Assembly (NCBI GenBank): GCA_947085815.1
Contig: CAMTXU010000024.1
Location: 7,027 to 71,026, forward strand
Length of the DNA: 64,000 nt
Direction of reading: 5' to 3'
From: Fen-1258 sp947085815
GTDB taxonomy: Bacteria; Bacteroidota; Ignavibacteria; Ignavibacteriales; Melioribacteraceae
Under the pieces are notes generated by a model. It was not told where the DNA came from. It searched no databases and was given only the letters and a program-made list of their open reading frames with translations. Positions 42,608 to 51,338 of the stretch are shown piece after piece; position 1 is the stretch's first letter, and each line of letters starts with the position of its first letter. Made by a program: the position numbers and the translations under genes.

Positions 42608-43146
42608 AAAGAAATTTTATATTCTTCATCGTTCTAATTTCCTTTATCTCCTGTTCCGAAGAAAAAATACAACCTCAAATTGAGAGGTCGAATATTGAAG
42701 GGGAAATCCCTTCAAATGAAAGTTGGAACTCTAAGATTATTTTTACAGATGAAGGAAGAGTAAAAGCAATTTTATATTCCGATCACTTAAAAATGTTCGA
42801 AGTACAGAAGATAACACTTCTGGGAAAAATGAAAATCAATTTTTACAATAATGAGCAGAAGAGCACATCATGGCTTACATCATTGCGGGGAAGGGTAAAC
42901 GATGTAACTAAAGATATGTATGCTATTGACAGCGTTGTGGCGCAAAACGACAGCGGAACAGTACTAAAAACAAGCCAGTTAATGTGGCGCAACAGCGATC
43001 AAAAAATTGTTACCGATAAGTTTGTAACCATCACTTCGCCAAAAGAGATAATTCAGGGGTTTGGCTTGGAGTCGGATCAGCATTTGGAAAACTATAAGAT
43101 CTTCAATGTAACTTACTCGAAGAATCGAACGGGCGCTTCTAAATGA
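42604..43146 (+). CDS. lptC: LPS transport protein LptC
   Basis: A 180-residue LptC-type protein with an N-terminal signal peptide that ends in a possible lipobox (FISCSEE). The rest is a beta-jellyroll-like domain with repeats such as IIFTDEGRVKAILYSDHLKMF and TKDMYAIDSVVAQNDSG. LptC links the LptBFG transporter to the LptA bridge. It overlaps kdsD and lptA by 4 bases each (ATGA both times), so it is certainly co-translated. The assignment rests on fold-like pattern and context. Confidence 0.85.
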   Translation: MKRNFIFFIVLISFISCSEEKIQPQIERSNIEGEIPSNESWNSKIIFTDEGRVKAILYSDHLKMFEVQKITLLGKMKINFYNNEQKSTSWLTSLRGRVNDVTKDMYAIDSVVAQNDSGTVLKTSQLMWRNSDQKIVTDKFVTITSPKEIIQGFGLESDQHLENYKIFNVTYSKNRTGASK

Positions 43147-44558
43147 AAGCGTTCTTTTATTTCTCAATATTTCTTTTTTGGGTTTCTCCTGTCTACTGCC
43201 AATCTACCGAACCGCTCGAAATTAGAGGTTCAACTTTTACCGGAAAAGTTATTAATGGTGAAACAATTCAGGAATTTGAGCGAGATGTTGTAATTACACA
43301 AGGTGCTGTGAGAATTACTTGCAATAAAGCAATTCAGTACGTTGCGCGTAATGAGGCAGAGTTGATTGGTAAAGTTACCGTAACACAAGACAGCATTGTT
43401 ATTAAAACAGAACGCGGTTATTATTACGGTAATAAAAAGATTGCTCATTCTAACGCGGGATTGACTCTTAATGACGGACATGTCTGGCTGGAATCAAAAA
43501 ACGGATACTACTATTTCGATGAAAAGCATTCCTACTTTTATGAAAATGTAAAACTTTATGATGCTGTCTCAAAGTTAAAAGCAGATCGTCTCAATTACTA
43601 TGATGATAACGATAAAGCGGTTGCTGCCGGTAATGTAATGGTCAGCGATACTTCTACAACTATATTTGCCGACAGCTTAATTCATTTCCGAAACACGGAT
43701 GAATCTTTCGGATTCAACAATATCAGAATATATAATCCATCAAACAGGCTGGCGATTTTTGGAAATAAACTTGAGGATTCAGGTAAAAAAAATTATTCGA
43801 GGATAACCGAGAATCCGTTTCTTGTGCGAATTGATACAACAGATTCGGGCGCATTAGATACATTAGTAATTTCCGCAAAGACTTTGGAATCCTACGAGGA
43901 CAGCACAAAAAAGTTGATTGCAACAGATTCGGTTAAAATTGTTCGTAAAAATTTTGCCTCGGTAAATGGTCAAACTTTTTATTATAAAGATGGAAATCTG
44001 ATAGAAACATTCCGCAGAGAATCCGATTCTCTTCCGCCGGTAATGTGGAATGACGAAACACAAATTGTTGGCGATTCTATAAGAATGATTATGAAAGATA
44101 ATCGGCTCGAAAAAATAACGATCGACGCAAGCGCTTCCATTATTACCGCCAACAAGGATTCACTTAACCGGTTCGACCAGATCTCCGGTAAAAATATTAA
44201 ATTGTTTTTTGGTAAGGAGGGGTTGGAGAAAACCGAAGTCGAAGGAAATGCACTGAGTATTTATTACATGTATGAGGAAAACGAGCCTAACGGATTAATA
44301 AAATCAAGTTCGGAACGTGCAAAATTTATTTTTGAAAAGAAAAGTGTTTCAGATGTTCGTTTCTATGGAAAACCGGTGAGTGAGTTTCATCCGGAAAATA
44401 TTATAAGCGGAAAAGAAAAAGATTACACTATTCCAACATTCCGATTATTTACCAAAAAACCGACGAAAGAGAATCTTCTGCTAAACAGGAAGGATATTCT
44501 TTTTTACTTAATGAAGGATAAGCAATACTATGCCGCAAAATCTGATTCTACGAAGTGA
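43143..44558 (+). CDS. lptA: OstA/LptA-like periplasmic LPS transport protein
   Basis: A 471-residue exported protein with a signal peptide (ending near VYCQST) and repeated OstA-type beta strands (FERDVVITQGAVRITCNKAIQY, AELIGKVTVTQDS, KLKADRLNYYDDNDKAVAAGNV). It is much longer than E. coli LptA (185 aa), as is common for OstA-like proteins of the Bacteroidota group. It should form part of the periplasmic bridge for LPS. It overlaps lptC by 4 bases and lptB by 29 bases. Confidence 0.88.
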   Translation: MKAFFYFSIFLFWVSPVYCQSTEPLEIRGSTFTGKVINGETIQEFERDVVITQGAVRITCNKAIQYVARNEAELIGKVTVTQDSIVIKTERGYYYGNKKIAHSNAGLTLNDGHVWLESKNGYYYFDEKHSYFYENVKLYDAVSKLKADRLNYYDDNDKAVAAGNVMVSDTSTTIFADSLIHFRNTDESFGFNNIRIYNPSNRLAIFGNKLEDSGKKNYSRITENPFLVRIDTTDSGALDTLVISAKTLESYEDSTKKLIATDSVKIVRKNFASVNGQTFYYKDGNLIETFRRESDSLPPVMWNDETQIVGDSIRMIMKDNRLEKITIDASASIITANKDSLNRFDQISGKNIKLFFGKEGLEKTEVEGNALSIYYMYEENEPNGLIKSSSERAKFIFEKKSVSDVRFYGKPVSEFHPENIISGKEKDYTIPTFRLFTKKPTKENLLLNRKDILFYLMKDKQYYAAKSDSTK

Positions 44559-45273
44559 AAAACTTAAGAAGGTTTATAAGAAGAGAGCCGTAGTTAATAA
44601 TGTCTCCGTGCAAGTACAACAGGGAGAAGTGGTTGGATTGCTCGGTCCAAACGGTGCCGGTAAGACTACTACATTTTATATGATAGTCGGGATGATAAAA
44701 CCGAATGATGGTAAAGTATTTTTAGAAGAGCTTGAAATTACGGATGAACCGATGTATAAACGGGCGAAGATGGGAATTGGATATTTACCTCAAGAAGCCT
44801 CCGTATTCAGAAGGTTGAGCGTTGAAGACAATATAATGGCGGTTCTGCAGATGATGGATCTTTCTTACGAGGAGAGAATAGAAACGCAGGAGAAATTATT
44901 AACTGAGCTTGGAATTTTATATGTCAGAAAAAATTTGGGTTTCCAATTGAGCGGCGGTGAAAGAAGAAGGTGCGAAATTGCGCGCGCGCTTGCCACTAAT
45001 CCAAAATTTATTTTACTTGATGAACCTTTCGCCGGGGTAGACCCGATTGCCGTAGAAGATATTATGAGCATTGTTGCTAATCTGAAGAATAAAGGAATAG
45101 GAATATTAATAACCGATCACAATGTTCATGAGACGTTGAGCATTGTAGACCGTGGTTACATACTTATCAACGGACAAATCTTCAAAGAGGGAACAGCTCA
45201 CGATTTGGCTGAAGACACCGAAGTGCGGAAATTATATCTCGGTGAAAAATTTAAATTAGACCGGTATTCTTAA
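44530..45273 (+). CDS. lptB: LPS export ATPase LptB
   Basis: A 247-residue cytoplasmic ABC ATPase that powers LPS extraction by LptFG. Walker A is GPNGAGKTTTF, the signature LSGGERRRCEIARAL, Walker B FILLDEPFAGVDP, and the switch DHNVHETL, which are typical of LptB. The start overlaps lptA by 29 bases. Its end overlaps the convergent 106-residue gene by 4 bases, so no terminator space exists. lptF and lptG are not in the window. Confidence 0.96.
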   Translation: MPQNLILRSEKLKKVYKKRAVVNNVSVQVQQGEVVGLLGPNGAGKTTTFYMIVGMIKPNDGKVFLEELEITDEPMYKRAKMGIGYLPQEASVFRRLSVEDNIMAVLQMMDLSYEERIETQEKLLTELGILYVRKNLGFQLSGGERRRCEIARALATNPKFILLDEPFAGVDPIAVEDIMSIVANLKNKGIGILITDHNVHETLSIVDRGYILINGQIFKEGTAHDLAEDTEVRKLYLGEKFKLDRYS

Positions 45274-45590
45274 AATACGGTAAATATGATGTAGCTGAAT
45301 GCGCTGACGAATGTTAAGTAGAGGAAAATCCAGAAACTCTGCTTAATTTTTTTTATCAGAATTCTCTTCTTCAAATAAGAAATTGTAGATTCTTGATCGC
45401 GCTTGTAATCGCCTTTTTCAACAGACCATTTATAAAAGTTATTCTCTTTCACTTTCTTCATATTTCTTTCTTGAAATCGCCCCCAAAATAGCGTTAAATA
45501 ATTATCCTTATAATGATGATTATCACAAACAGGTCTTGGAATAATATCATTATCGGTGAATTCAACAATCAGTTTAGAGCAAAAGCTCAC
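45270..45590 (-). CDS. Small protein with C-terminal membrane span
   Basis: A 106-residue frame that starts with GTG inside the stop of the aldehyde dehydrogenase (GTGA overlap) and ends 4 bases into lptB. The N-terminal half is polar, with CDNHHYKDN and MKKVKENN. The C-terminus has one hydrophobic span (FWIFLYLTFVSAFSYIIFTVF). Met44 could be the real start, giving a 63-residue tail-anchored protein. I do not recognise it. The coupled start argues that it is translated with the dehydrogenase. Confidence 0.5.
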   Translation of the reverse strand: MSFCSKLIVEFTDNDIIPRPVCDNHHYKDNYLTLFWGRFQERNMKKVKENNFYKWSVEKGDYKRDQESTISYLKKRILIKKIKQSFWIFLYLTFVSAFSYIIFTVF

Positions 45591-47179
45591 TTATTGAATT
45601 CACGAATAATTTTTTGAATCTCTTCTTCAGAAATTCCGCTTCCTAAAACTACTTTTTCAATTTTATTGCTGGATTTGCGGTTAACCTCGGCAGAAGAAAT
45701 TGTATTTGGATTTCCGGCGCGTGCTCTTAATCTTTCTTCAATCTGCTTTGTAAAACTTCCTTCCTGATATCCGCTCTTTGAACTTATTGATGCAGGAAGA
45801 TCAAATGAAGTAACGCATTTACCGGGATTTACCGGATTAATTTCGAATGCGAGAGTTTTAATATTCATCAAATGCTTTGCAGTAACATTTTCGGAAATTA
45901 TTGAGCCGCCCCATGTGCCGGGACCTAATGTTAACGAGGGCATCAATCCCGTTGTATAACCTACCGCGCCAACAGATGACGGTGTATTAACAACAATTCT
46001 GAATGCCGGTTTTTCAAGGGCAAACTTCATAATAATTTCTTTATCATTAGAATGAATTACCAGTGTATGACCAATACCGCCGAATTGCAATAGCTCTATA
46101 CAACGATGGCATCCCTCCAGCCAGCCATCAACCGTATAGAAGGCGAGCATAGGAGAAAGTTTTTCTATTGAAAGAGGTTCGTCTTTTCCGACACTTTCGC
46201 ATTCAGCCATTAGGACTTTAGTATTTTCCGGTACAGTAAAACCTGCGTAGTTCGCAATCCAAACCGCAGATTTGCCTACTATATCAGCGTTTAATTTTGC
46301 ACCGCGGGCAACTTTATTCTCTAATTTTTTCTTCTCTTCTTCGTTAACAAAGTAACAGCCTATTCGTTTTGCTTCTTCAATTACTTTATCCCGTATCGAT
46401 CGGTCTACAATCATAGCCTGTTCGGAAGAACACAATGTTCCGTTATCGAATGTAGTTCCGTAAACAATATCTGCAACAGCTTTTTGATAATTAGCGCTCT
46501 TCTCTATAAATGCCGGAACATTTCCGGAGCCAACGCCATAAGCGGGAGTACCGGAACTATATGCTGAATGAACCATCGGCATTCCGCCGGTGGCAAGAAT
46601 GATTGCGATATTTTTATCTTTCATCAGCGCATTAGTTCCCTCTATAGTAGGTATGGAGAGGCAATGAATTAATCCCTTGGGAGCGCCCGCTTTTTCCGCC
46701 GCATCAGAGACAACTTTTAACGCCTCGGTTGTGCATTTAAGCGCTTTTGGATGAGGGGATACAACAATTCCGTTTCTGCATTTCAAAGAGATTATTGCTT
46801 TGAACATAGCCGTAGAAGTGGGATTTGTTGAAGGAACGAGTGCAGCAACTACTCCCATCGGTTCAGCGATCTTAATAACTTTTCCATCCTTCTGTACATC
46901 AATCACTCCAACTGACTTCAAATCTTTAATCGATTCCCAAACGTCTCTTGTACCAAATTGATTTTTGATGATCTTATCGGAAACTTTTCCGAAACCGGTT
47001 TCCTCGTGAGCCATTTTTGCGAGACGTTCTGCCTCTTTAAAACCCGCATCAGCCATTGCTTTTACAATTTTATCAACCTGCTCTTGATTATAGTGTTTGA
47101 ATTCGAGTTGCGCCTCTTTTGCTAAAGCTGCCAGTGTCCGGGCTTCCTGAATTGATTGAAGATCTTTGTCGAAATTCAT
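45587..47179 (-). CDS. Acylating aldehyde dehydrogenase with C-terminal extension
   Basis: A CoA-acylating aldehyde dehydrogenase of about 530 aa. The catalytic cysteine lies in NGTLCSSEQA, and the PSTNPTSTAMFK and GPGTWGGS segments place it near AdhE N-terminal, SucD-like and sulfoacetaldehyde dehydrogenases. After the core (ending near EINPVNPG) comes a tail of 77 residues that closes with a short amphipathic helix, ISEEEIQKIIREF. Such tails act as encapsulation peptides in some microcompartment enzymes. The ATG at 47179 is preferred over a start 16 codons upstream. No alcohol dehydrogenase domain is present. Confidence 0.88.
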   Translation of the reverse strand: MNFDKDLQSIQEARTLAALAKEAQLEFKHYNQEQVDKIVKAMADAGFKEAERLAKMAHEETGFGKVSDKIIKNQFGTRDVWESIKDLKSVGVIDVQKDGKVIKIAEPMGVVAALVPSTNPTSTAMFKAIISLKCRNGIVVSPHPKALKCTTEALKVVSDAAEKAGAPKGLIHCLSIPTIEGTNALMKDKNIAIILATGGMPMVHSAYSSGTPAYGVGSGNVPAFIEKSANYQKAVADIVYGTTFDNGTLCSSEQAMIVDRSIRDKVIEEAKRIGCYFVNEEEKKKLENKVARGAKLNADIVGKSAVWIANYAGFTVPENTKVLMAECESVGKDEPLSIEKLSPMLAFYTVDGWLEGCHRCIELLQFGGIGHTLVIHSNDKEIIMKFALEKPAFRIVVNTPSSVGAVGYTTGLMPSLTLGPGTWGGSIISENVTAKHLMNIKTLAFEINPVNPGKCVTSFDLPASISSKSGYQEGSFTKQIEERLRARAGNPNTISSAEVNRKSSNKIEKVVLGSGISEEEIQKIIREFNK

Positions 47180-47503
47180 AAACGTACCTGTTATTATCGG
47201 ATTGAAATATAAAGTAAGAGGGGACAAACTTCAATTTGAAGTTAGAAGTAATATTTTGCAGCCGGTTGTGTGAATTAAACCCCGACATTTATGCCGGGGG
47301 ACTCAAAACCACAGAGAAATAAGCTTTTCCATAGGAATCCTACGGATAGCCACAGTTATCACTTTTGTTCTGGGACTAAAGTCCGTATTGTAAATTTTTT
47401 TCTTTAACTCCAGTATAAATGCTGGAGTTATTTGTTCGTTGTTTATAGAATTTTTATTGTTTGTTCTAATTTACACAACGGGTATTTTGCATATAATTTG
47501 TAG
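47180..47503. other. Intergenic region with small palindromes
   Basis: 324 bp upstream of the aldehyde dehydrogenase. Besides the promoter candidate it holds three short palindromes: CCCCG...CGGGG at 47280-47299 around CATTTATG, GGACTAAAGTCC at 47373-47384, and CTCCAG...CTGGAG at 47408-47427 around an AT-rich centre. The last could end transcription from the gene at 47504-47800. Confidence 0.55.
47204..47234 (-). promoter_or_regulatory. Promoter candidate for the aldehyde dehydrogenase
   Basis: On the minus strand TTG (47232-47234) and TATATTTC (47204-47211) are 20 bases apart, one mismatch from the Bacteroidetes TTG/TAnnTTTG pattern. The gene start is about 25 bp downstream. Candidate only. 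Confidence 0.35.
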
Positions 47504-47800
47504 TTACGCTTGTTTCTTTTTTAGAAACAAATTATGAATCACATAAGCATAAACTGAGATCAAAACCATAGTTCCAATTTCTAGATAGATTTTGAGATGA
47601 CGATTCTGCATTGCATCAGAGAGAGTTTTCTCTATCGGCAAAAGATATAATTCTCCAAACTTGAGAAATAAAAGACCTAAGAAGAAACATGTGAACAACC
47701 CGATGCTGAACCAGAAAAATTTATTTTTACCAACCTTTCTGGCAGAAGAATAAAACCAGGCAGCAATCAAAAAATTAAAGATAAATACTAGAATAAACAT
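47504..47800 (-). CDS. Small three-span membrane protein
   Basis: A 98-residue protein with hydrophobic spans at about 1-18, 29-48 and 73-92 and a basic C-terminus (LFLKKKQA). AGGGG lies 5 bases before the ATG, which supports translation. I do not recognise the family. It follows the LytTR regulator gene by about 29 bp on the same strand, so it may share its transcript, but no function is proposed. Confidence 0.65.
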   Translation of the reverse strand: MFILVFIFNFLIAAWFYSSARKVGKNKFFWFSIGLFTCFFLGLLFLKFGELYLLPIEKTLSDAMQNRHLKIYLEIGTMVLISVYAYVIHNLFLKKKQA

Positions 47801-47829
47801 AATTACCCCTCTTTGATATTTGTAAGAAT

Positions 47830-48588
47830 CTATTTTATTATCTCTTTCAAATTCCGGTAACCGCTTTTACTGACAGGCAACTTAACTCCGTCGTGAAGTA
47901 GAACACGGTAAGATTCTTTCTCGAATAGCTCGATCTGTTTAATGGCGGTAAGCTTTACAAAGTATGAGCGGTGAATGCGGATGAACTCTTTGGGATTCAA
48001 ATTCTCATCAAAATATTTCATTGTTTTTTGTTTGAGGAAATTTCCTTTTCCGGTATAGAGCATAGTATAATCATCCTGCGCTTCAATATAACGGAGTTCT
48101 TCAATGGGGACGATCAAAATTTTCTGTCCCTGTTTTATTACCACACGGTCAATAAATTCATTAAGTTTTTCTACTGTTTTTACGAGACCGGATAATTCCT
48201 GCTTAGCAGGAGGAATGTGAGTGATAAGTCTTATTGCTTTACTAAGAGCCTCGGCAAATCTTACTTCCGAAAATGGTTTTAAGAGATAATCTGTGGCGTT
48301 TACCTCAAAAGCTTTGAGCGCGTATTGATCAAAGGCAGTTGTGAAGATTATTACCGGCGGAGCCTCCAGAATTTCAAGCATTTCAAATCCGGTTAGCTTC
48401 GGCATTTGAATATCCAAAAAAATTAGATCGGGTTTTAATTCATTAATCTGCTTAATTCCCTCGAACCCGTCCGAGCATTCGGCAATCAACTCCACATTTT
48501 CAAATTTATTAAGATAGCTTTTGATAATATCGCGTCCGAGTTTTTCATCATCAATAATAATCGCTCGAATAATTTCTTTTGCTTTCAT
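47830..48588 (-). CDS. LytTR-type response regulator
   Basis: A 252-residue two-component regulator. The receiver domain (about 6-120) has IIDDEKLGRD, the phosphorylated Asp in LIFLDIQMPKLTG and the switch KPF. The LytTR DNA-binding domain (about 150-250) has YIEAQDDYTMLYTGKG and FIRIHRSYFV. It starts 4 bp after the sensor kinase gene, so the two form a LytS/LytR-type pair. The next genes upstream encode LiaF-like proteins, which suggests a cell-envelope response. Confidence 0.94.
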   Translation of the reverse strand: MKAKEIIRAIIIDDEKLGRDIIKSYLNKFENVELIAECSDGFEGIKQINELKPDLIFLDIQMPKLTGFEMLEILEAPPVIIFTTAFDQYALKAFEVNATDYLLKPFSEVRFAEALSKAIRLITHIPPAKQELSGLVKTVEKLNEFIDRVVIKQGQKILIVPIEELRYIEAQDDYTMLYTGKGNFLKQKTMKYFDENLNPKEFIRIHRSYFVKLTAIKQIELFEKESYRVLLHDGVKLPVSKSGYRNLKEIIK

Positions 48589-48592
48589 TGGC

Positions 48593-49639
48593 TTAAACCG
48601 GTATATAAATATTTACTCTAAATAAATTATCTGTTTTTTGCACTGTCAAAAGATTCTCTTGATTATAAATAAGCTTCAGTCTATTTCTGATATTCTTTAT
48701 ACCAATACCTTCACCTTTTCGTGGAATTGCCTCGGGGTCGAAGTTATTCTCAATCATAATTTTAAAATATTCATTTTCCATCGCGCATGAAAGTTTGATT
48801 GTTACTTTATCCAGGCTTTCATATACACCGTGTTTTATGGCGTTTTCAAAGATCGGCTGTAGAACCATGCTTGGTACTTCCACTTCCTCACATTCGCCCT
48901 TAGAGTCTTCAATGAAATCAAATTTATCATTAAACCGTACCTTCTCAATATCGAGGTAGAGTTTAGCGTTTGCTATCTCCTCGCTCAATTTATTTTTCTG
49001 TTTTTCATTCTTGGAAAGAACGCTTCTTAAGAAGGATGACAGTTTTATCGTCATCTCATGAGCCAACGAAGGATCTGATATAGTTAAAGAGCTAATCGAA
49101 TTAAGGCTGTTAAATATAAAGTGAGGGTTGATCTGATACTTGAGAGTTTTTAGCTCCGCCTCTTTAACCAACGCATTCAGTTCGGCTTCTTTTAATAACT
49201 TTTCCTGAAAGTTTGTGTAGTATATAATCACATAATCAACTGCGATAATGATGGTGTAGAAAAGAATTCCTATTAAAAATCGCCAGACTAAAGAAGCTGT
49301 AAGAAAATCTGTATAGATGTGGTTCCCATTAACTACATTTGTAACAATGTAATAACCTATTCCGATCCATATTCCGGAAGTGATAACTGCCGCGGCAATG
49401 TGATTAAGAAATATTTTGAGTGTGCTGTAATTATCCAGCGAATTAAAACTGACGGTATACCAAAGACTGATTCCGATTACCTGATAGAGTCCGTTAAAAA
49501 TAACACTATCGAGTAATGAAGGCACCGGCGGAATATTAAGAAAAAAATTTAACACACTTACATGGACGCAGAATATAAAAAACCAAACAAAACTGTATGT
49601 AACTAATACTTTTCTATTACTTATAAACGGATTACTCAT
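48593..49639 (-). CDS. LytS-type sensor histidine kinase
   Basis: A 348-residue membrane kinase with about four spans in the first 145 residues, a coiled segment (KLLKEAELNALVKEAELKTLK), the phospho-acceptor His in INPHFIFNSLNSI, and an ATPase domain with SMVLQPIFENAIKHG and GEGIGIKNIRNRL. No extracellular sensor domain is present, so the stimulus is probably sensed in the membrane or passed on by a partner. It lies 4 bp before its regulator and 17 bp after a LiaF-like gene. Confidence 0.93.
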   Translation of the reverse strand: MSNPFISNRKVLVTYSFVWFFIFCVHVSVLNFFLNIPPVPSLLDSVIFNGLYQVIGISLWYTVSFNSLDNYSTLKIFLNHIAAAVITSGIWIGIGYYIVTNVVNGNHIYTDFLTASLVWRFLIGILFYTIIIAVDYVIIYYTNFQEKLLKEAELNALVKEAELKTLKYQINPHFIFNSLNSISSLTISDPSLAHEMTIKLSSFLRSVLSKNEKQKNKLSEEIANAKLYLDIEKVRFNDKFDFIEDSKGECEEVEVPSMVLQPIFENAIKHGVYESLDKVTIKLSCAMENEYFKIMIENNFDPEAIPRKGEGIGIKNIRNRLKLIYNQENLLTVQKTDNLFRVNIYIPV

Positions 49640-49656
49640 TCTTCACTCGCTTATTA

Positions 49657-50403
49657 TTAATATAACAGTTCGCCGCCGCCAAATAATGTAACGCCTTTTA
49701 TAATCAATATACCTTCAAGGGTTTCTTCATTTTTGTAAGAAGCAAATCTTTTATCATCGAACCCGCCAAAGATTGAAGTGACGTTTAATATTACTTTCCA
49801 ATTTTGAGGAACACGAATTTTCGCTCCTCCGAATAGAGTGGTTAATTCCAGAATATTTTCACCCGGCGCAAGCCTGGCTTGTGTTAGGTCCAGCTTTGTT
49901 CCGCCGAATATAGTTGTAATATTTCCTCCACGGAAATTGTCCGATAGAATTACTCTGTGAATTGAATTGAATACGCTCACTTCATCGAGAGAATCAAAGT
50001 GCTGCGATGAGTAATTTGTGTACTGCTCTCCCTCGGCGGTTTTCTCCTTTGTGAAATGTTGACCGGATATGGAGTGTTTCCCGTTTTTGCGGAGTATAAG
50101 CCATATACCGGTGAACAAGAGAATGATGGGCCAGAAGTCGCCAAAATCGAATTCCGAAAAGATATGAAGGCGGCGTAACAACCCGAAAGCTCCGATTCCG
50201 GCTAATATATAACCTAAAAAATTATCTTTATGATTTGATATCAATACAATTCCAACAATCAAAAAGATTGTGTGCCAAGAAAAAATTAAATGACGAATGT
50301 CGAATCCGTCGAACCAAGGAAATCCGAAATTATCCAGGAAGAATAATCCTCCAAGAACAATTAAAATTATACCTAGCCAGGTTCTTCCGTTTGTGTTCTG
50401 CAT
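49657..50403 (-). CDS. LiaF-like membrane protein, copy 2
   Basis: A 248-residue protein with an N-terminal DUF5668-like membrane region of about four short spans (TWLGIILIVLGGLFFLDNFG) and a C-terminal LiaF-type domain of repeated FGG turns (IFGGTKLDL, LFGGAKIRVP, IFGGFDDKR, LFGGGELLY). The ATG at 50403 is chosen because GGAGG sits about 7 bases upstream. In Firmicutes LiaF restrains a two-component envelope-stress system. Here the gene is directly upstream of the LytS/LytR pair. It is a paralogue of the adjacent copy. Confidence 0.87.
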   Translation of the reverse strand: MQNTNGRTWLGIILIVLGGLFFLDNFGFPWFDGFDIRHLIFSWHTIFLIVGIVLISNHKDNFLGYILAGIGAFGLLRRLHIFSEFDFGDFWPIILLFTGIWLILRKNGKHSISGQHFTKEKTAEGEQYTNYSSQHFDSLDEVSVFNSIHRVILSDNFRGGNITTIFGGTKLDLTQARLAPGENILELTTLFGGAKIRVPQNWKVILNVTSIFGGFDDKRFASYKNEETLEGILIIKGVTLFGGGELLY

Positions 50404-50467
50404 TTTAACCTCCAACCTTCTTCCAACTTTGAAAAATTATAGAAACTTAATGCCGATATAACTCAGC

Positions 50468-51163
50468 CTAAAAAATTGTCTTAACCTCTCCGCCGCCGAA
50501 AATTACTAACCCTTTTATAGTAAGCAATTTGCCCTCTTGAAAAGTTTTATTTGGATCCTTACTGCGTTTATCTCCAAATCCGCCAAAGATTGGAAGTATG
50601 TCCATCCCAATTTTCCAATCCGCCGGGACGATTATTGTTGTTCCACCAAATATGGCAGTAACCTCAATAATATTCTCACCTGAAGCGAGTTTACAATTAG
50701 AAAGATTAATCTCCGAGCCGCCAAAGATTGAAACAATATTGCCGCCTTTAAAATTATCGGAGTAAATTACTTTGTTTCCGCCGCCGAAAATATTTACACT
50801 TTCAACGTAATCATTTCCACCGGCAGTTTGGTTTTGTGAATCTATTGAGGACTTACTTTGAAAAAATCTATTGTGTCCGCAACATCCCCTTCCAAAGATT
50901 ATATAGAGACCAATCAGGACAAGCAGTAATGGCCAAAGTTCGGGGACCAGATTGAATAGTCCAATCGCCATAAAAACTACGCTGGCGGTTTTATTACGAG
51001 AAAGGAAAAAGAAAAGTACACCGATAAGAATAAAGAAATATTCCCAGGTGATATCCTCGTAGGGGAAATCGAACAGTTCATAGTTGCGTAATAAAAATAG
51101 ACCTCCAAGCAGCATGAGTAATATTCCTATTATCACTCTTCCATGGAGTTTGGGTGTTTCCAT
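50468..51163 (-). CDS. LiaF-like membrane protein, copy 1
   Basis: A 231-residue protein with the same layout as its neighbour: N-terminal spans (VIIGILLMLLGGLFLLRN), then a repeated FGG domain (IFGGGNKVIYS, IFGGSEINL, IFGGTTIIVP, IFGGFGDKR, IFGGGEV). GGAGAAG precedes the ATG by about 5 bases. It opens a four-gene minus-strand run with its paralogue, the sensor and the regulator. Its role is probably regulatory input from the envelope, by comparison with LiaF. This is inference. Confidence 0.87.
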   Translation of the reverse strand: METPKLHGRVIIGILLMLLGGLFLLRNYELFDFPYEDITWEYFFILIGVLFFFLSRNKTASVVFMAIGLFNLVPELWPLLLVLIGLYIIFGRGCCGHNRFFQSKSSIDSQNQTAGGNDYVESVNIFGGGNKVIYSDNFKGGNIVSIFGGSEINLSNCKLASGENIIEVTAIFGGTTIIVPADWKIGMDILPIFGGFGDKRSKDPNKTFQEGKLLTIKGLVIFGGGEVKTIF

Positions 51164-51338
51164 TTTATCTTCTCCTTTTTTTCATCTTCATAACTTTTGA
51201 CGGTAAATCTAACGGATTGTTTCGGATTAGAGGATTAGAAATCGGTAAGTTGCCGAATAATATCGGTGAATAGATTATTGTAGGTGAAAAATATATTTAC
51301 GGCTTCGCTGAGAAATCGGATTAACTAGAAAAATTAAA

